Source: Chlorops oryzae
Lineage: Eukaryota; Arthropoda; Insecta; Diptera; Chloropidae
Assembly: GCA_020466095.1 (NCBI GenBank)
Contig: CM035808.1
Span: 29,772,959 to 29,836,958, forward strand
Reading direction: 5' to 3'
Length of the DNA stretch: 64,000 nucleotides
In this document: positions 61,296-64,000 of the stretch, one piece after another
How positions within the stretch are numbered: position 1 is the stretch's first letter
Layout: each line of letters opens with the position of its first letter
The notes under the pieces: generated by a model
What the model was told of the DNA's origin: nothing
What the model saw: the letters and a program-made list of their open reading frames with translations, nothing else
Database searches by the model: none
Made by a program: the position numbers and the translations under genes

Positions 61296-64000
61296 TAGTG
61301 AGGAGGTTCCCATAGCACAATGTCTTACGAGAGATGTTAAAACATTCCTCCTATTCCCATCAGTGTTGAATTGCCTTTTTCCAGTTGACAAATACAAATG
61401 GTCATTGGTTTTGTTCGAAAAATTGAAGAGACAATTTTAGGTTATTTAAGCCTAGTTCCTTTCATTATTTGCCTTTTTTTTTTTTTTTTTTTGTGAAATT
61501 AAAACTCTTAACAAAGTCATAAAGCCGAGCATGACACAATGATTAATTAGAATACGATGTTATGCAAGCTGTTAAGCTCTACTTAAAAAGGCTTGTGAAT
61601 TGTACAAATTGACTTTTCTCATATTGAGAGATTTGCCTTTAATGTATGACAACTTCAAAGCGACTTTATTCATCACGAGCGAGCTGAGTCATGGACAACT
61701 AGCATCCAATTTTTCAAAATTTATCACATGAAATGTTCAATTTCTTTGAATTTTTTGTCAATTTTCAAAGCGCCAATGAAACTCACAATTTAAATAGTCA
61801 TTAAAATGGTAATAGTGTGGTCATCGTTTAAGCCGGGAAAATCAATGAAAAGCAAAATATTAAGGTTTAAATAAATTCCTTACTTCCGCTACGTGCTTCA
61901 GCTTATTAAAAAGAGGAAGCCAATGAAGTTAAATTCAATTGAACGGTATTTGAGACCATTGTTGTCTTGCCGGTACAAAATACTAAAAAGAAATTCTTTT
62001 TGGGATTATCGACATTGTGATTGAACATTACTTAAGGTAGATCAATAGCACAATATACCCACTATGGGCCGCGGTGCGCACAGCTCCTCCACATATAAAT
62101 GATAAGGTAGATCAAAAGGAGATTAAAACCAAAAAAAAAAAAAAAATTTAATCAATGAAAGTACCCTAATAACATGTTTTTTAATTGGGCTCCTTGTCTC
62201 CCCCTAATCAGGAATCTGTCTTTTGTAAAAAGCTAATATGTTTCCTTAATTATTCTTTTTAAACTTAATTAATGAAAGCATTTTTTCCCCTCTTTCAAAG
62301 TTTTCAGACGCATTTATTATTATTTTCTTCTCTGTAAACCAGACTAAGCGGAGTGGGAGGGGCGCATCTACATTACGGTTTTCTTTTGTCTTATCTCAAA
62401 CGAAAATAAACAATCATGTTAAAATGTCTCATTAAGACAGAATTTTGTACCTTTGAAATCATTTCGTCACACCTTTAAAGTAAATTAAGTTTTCATGTAT
62501 TCGAGGGTTAATAAAAGAAAGCTTCTAAAATGCATTTTTCCCGCTCATTAAAGCCTTCTGGGCTAAGGTACAAATGTCTAGAGGAGACTGAAATACAAGC
62601 CGAGTAGAGAAGTTTTTTTTTTTTTTTTGTTAAGAACCTTTTTCTTCATTAATGGGGATTGTCAATATTGGTTTTAGAAAGCTTCTGATAATAAAAATTT
62701 CTTTAAAAATTTCCCCAAAAATAGATCCGATGAAATCTTTGTTTTGTCAGACAAATATTTGGGGTTTTTTGTTCCTCTTATTTACATTTATATACAGCTG
62801 TGTTCAATGTAATAGCTTAAAACTTAGCTTTCGACTTTGAAATTTTTTAAAAACAGAGGGACATTGAATTGTTAAGCAACGTTTCTAGATGAAAAGGGAT
62901 TTTTTGAAGTCCAAAATTCATTAAAAAAATGCAAGCTTTTGTTTATTTTGGCTGGCTAAAAAGCGGGACGGCTGGCAATGTCTCTTCTGAATCGAGATGA
63001 TTTCCTCGATTTTAATGCTGTAGAGAAGTTTTCTTCGTGGGTCATTTTATCGCACCCATTGCGTTGAACGCAGCTGTATATCTGTGATAGTATTTCCCAA
63101 AAAGGGCATCTACTTATTAATTAGGCCTCAAAGAAAAGCGAGAAAGATTATAAATAATCGAGCTAACTAGACCTCTATTCAGATAAGCTTTAATTATATG
63201 CCTACATAAAAAGCGGTATTGCCATGTTGATAATTCATTGATGAGCTCGATGAGAAACTCACGAGCGTGGCCCAAAACTGTGTCATCGAGATATGACTGT
63301 TAAAAAGTAAAGCAGAAAATCTTTTTTCTTTTTTGAAACAGAAAAAAAAAGCGAAAGTCACACCGAAATCAATTCGAAAGAAAATGAAATACAATACACG
63401 AGTCTGTCTAAAGTGTCGTAAAAAAGCTTTTAAGTTCTTTTTACGATTTCTCTTGTGTTTTTCTTCCGAAAATTGATTTAAAAAAAATTAAATAAACGTG
63501 CTGCAGCATGAACAACGGAGCCCAACAGCTGGTTGCAGAGTGTTGATTCAGAACAATGGCACTTGTTTTATAATTTCAAACTGTGAAGTGGAAATTTGAG
63601 CAATATAGAAAAGTAAAATCCAATACGGCAAGAAAGGAAATAAATAAATGAATAAATAGTATATAAAAATTAAAATTATAATCAGCACAGCAGAATTCTT
63701 CCGAAATTGATTCACTTAAATTTTGACTTCATTCTCGGTGAATGAGTTTCCAGCGAGAATTTTGTTTTGTTTTCTTTCATTCGCAATGATCAGCGATTAA
63801 CCATAAATAAATCCACACATCAGGGTAGCGAACTTAGTGTAAACAAGAGCGTTTCAAGGTTAAAAATGTAATAATTTTTTATAAAAAAAAAAATATATTT
63901 ATTTTTATGAGGTAGGTACTTTATCGAACAAGTGCTGCAGCAAGAGGGTAGGATTTTAATGAAACAAAATGAATTTTTTCAGCTTCAAATTTATTATCGT

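Larger units (their letters stand above)
5498..64000 (-). other. Probable giant 5' intron of the RhoGEF gene (at least 58.5 kb), or intron plus intergenic DNA
   Basis: The exon ending at 5497 begins with an acceptor and in phase 1, so at least one coding exon lies further upstream, yet nothing up to 64000 has a convincing coding signature on either strand. Open frames here are short, rich in Phe/Lys/Ile from AT-rich DNA, and without recognisable domains, except transposon remnants listed separately. Long stretches with nothing recognisable beyond A/T runs and simple repeats are about 5500-8090, 14743-20690, 25311-28790, 30651-32350, 42529-43870, 44936-47080, 47329-51510, 52174-54100, 59061-60070 and 61298-64000. 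A transcription start or an unrelated gene's promoter inside the region cannot be excluded. Confidence 0.6.

Overview
This is a eukaryotic window, not a prokaryotic one. It is AT-rich and full of homopolymer runs, with spliceosomal GT..AG introns and transposon debris that look like a schizophoran fly. The high density of short transposon copies and the long introns suggest a tephritid-like rather than a drosophilid genome, but that placement is an inference. No operon, CRISPR array, rRNA or credible functional tRNA is present.

The only host gene I can support lies on the minus strand at the left edge. Three phase-compatible exons (5497..4275, 3662..3417, 939..102) encode part of a Rho guanine-nucleotide exchange factor of the ARHGEF10/ARHGEF17 type: a long Ser/Asn/Thr-rich disordered N-terminal part, a complete Dbl-homology (DH) domain and the start of a PH-like domain. 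Both ends of the gene lie outside the window. The 5' coding start is upstream of 5497, beyond a very long intron that seems to occupy 5498 to the window end. The 3' part continues left of position 1.

The remaining ~58.5 kb reads as one giant intron, or intron plus intergenic DNA, packed with mobile-element remnants. (1) hAT elements with 8-bp target duplications, including a 1.64-kb element that keeps the split 3' end of a transposase gene. (2) A group of at least five small elements with CCC..GGG ends, each flanked by the same 2-bp repeat. (3) pogo/Tigger-like and mariner-like miniature elements (MITEs) flanked by TA. (4) DINE-1/mini-me-like elements with a GTCY microsatellite and a 3' hairpin. 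(5) A 231-bp MITE with a perfect 9-bp duplication, nested inside another inverted-repeat element. (6) tRNA-derived SINEs, one with a 13-bp target duplication. (7) 5'-truncated fragments of a non-LTR retrotransposon. (8) Local duplications at 23.8-25.3 kb and 29.6-30.65 kb.

No conserved multi-gene system is visible. The best leads for something undescribed are the CCC..GGG element group, the SINE/LINE tail sharing, and the odd diverged duplication near 30 kb, which may be biological or an assembly artefact.
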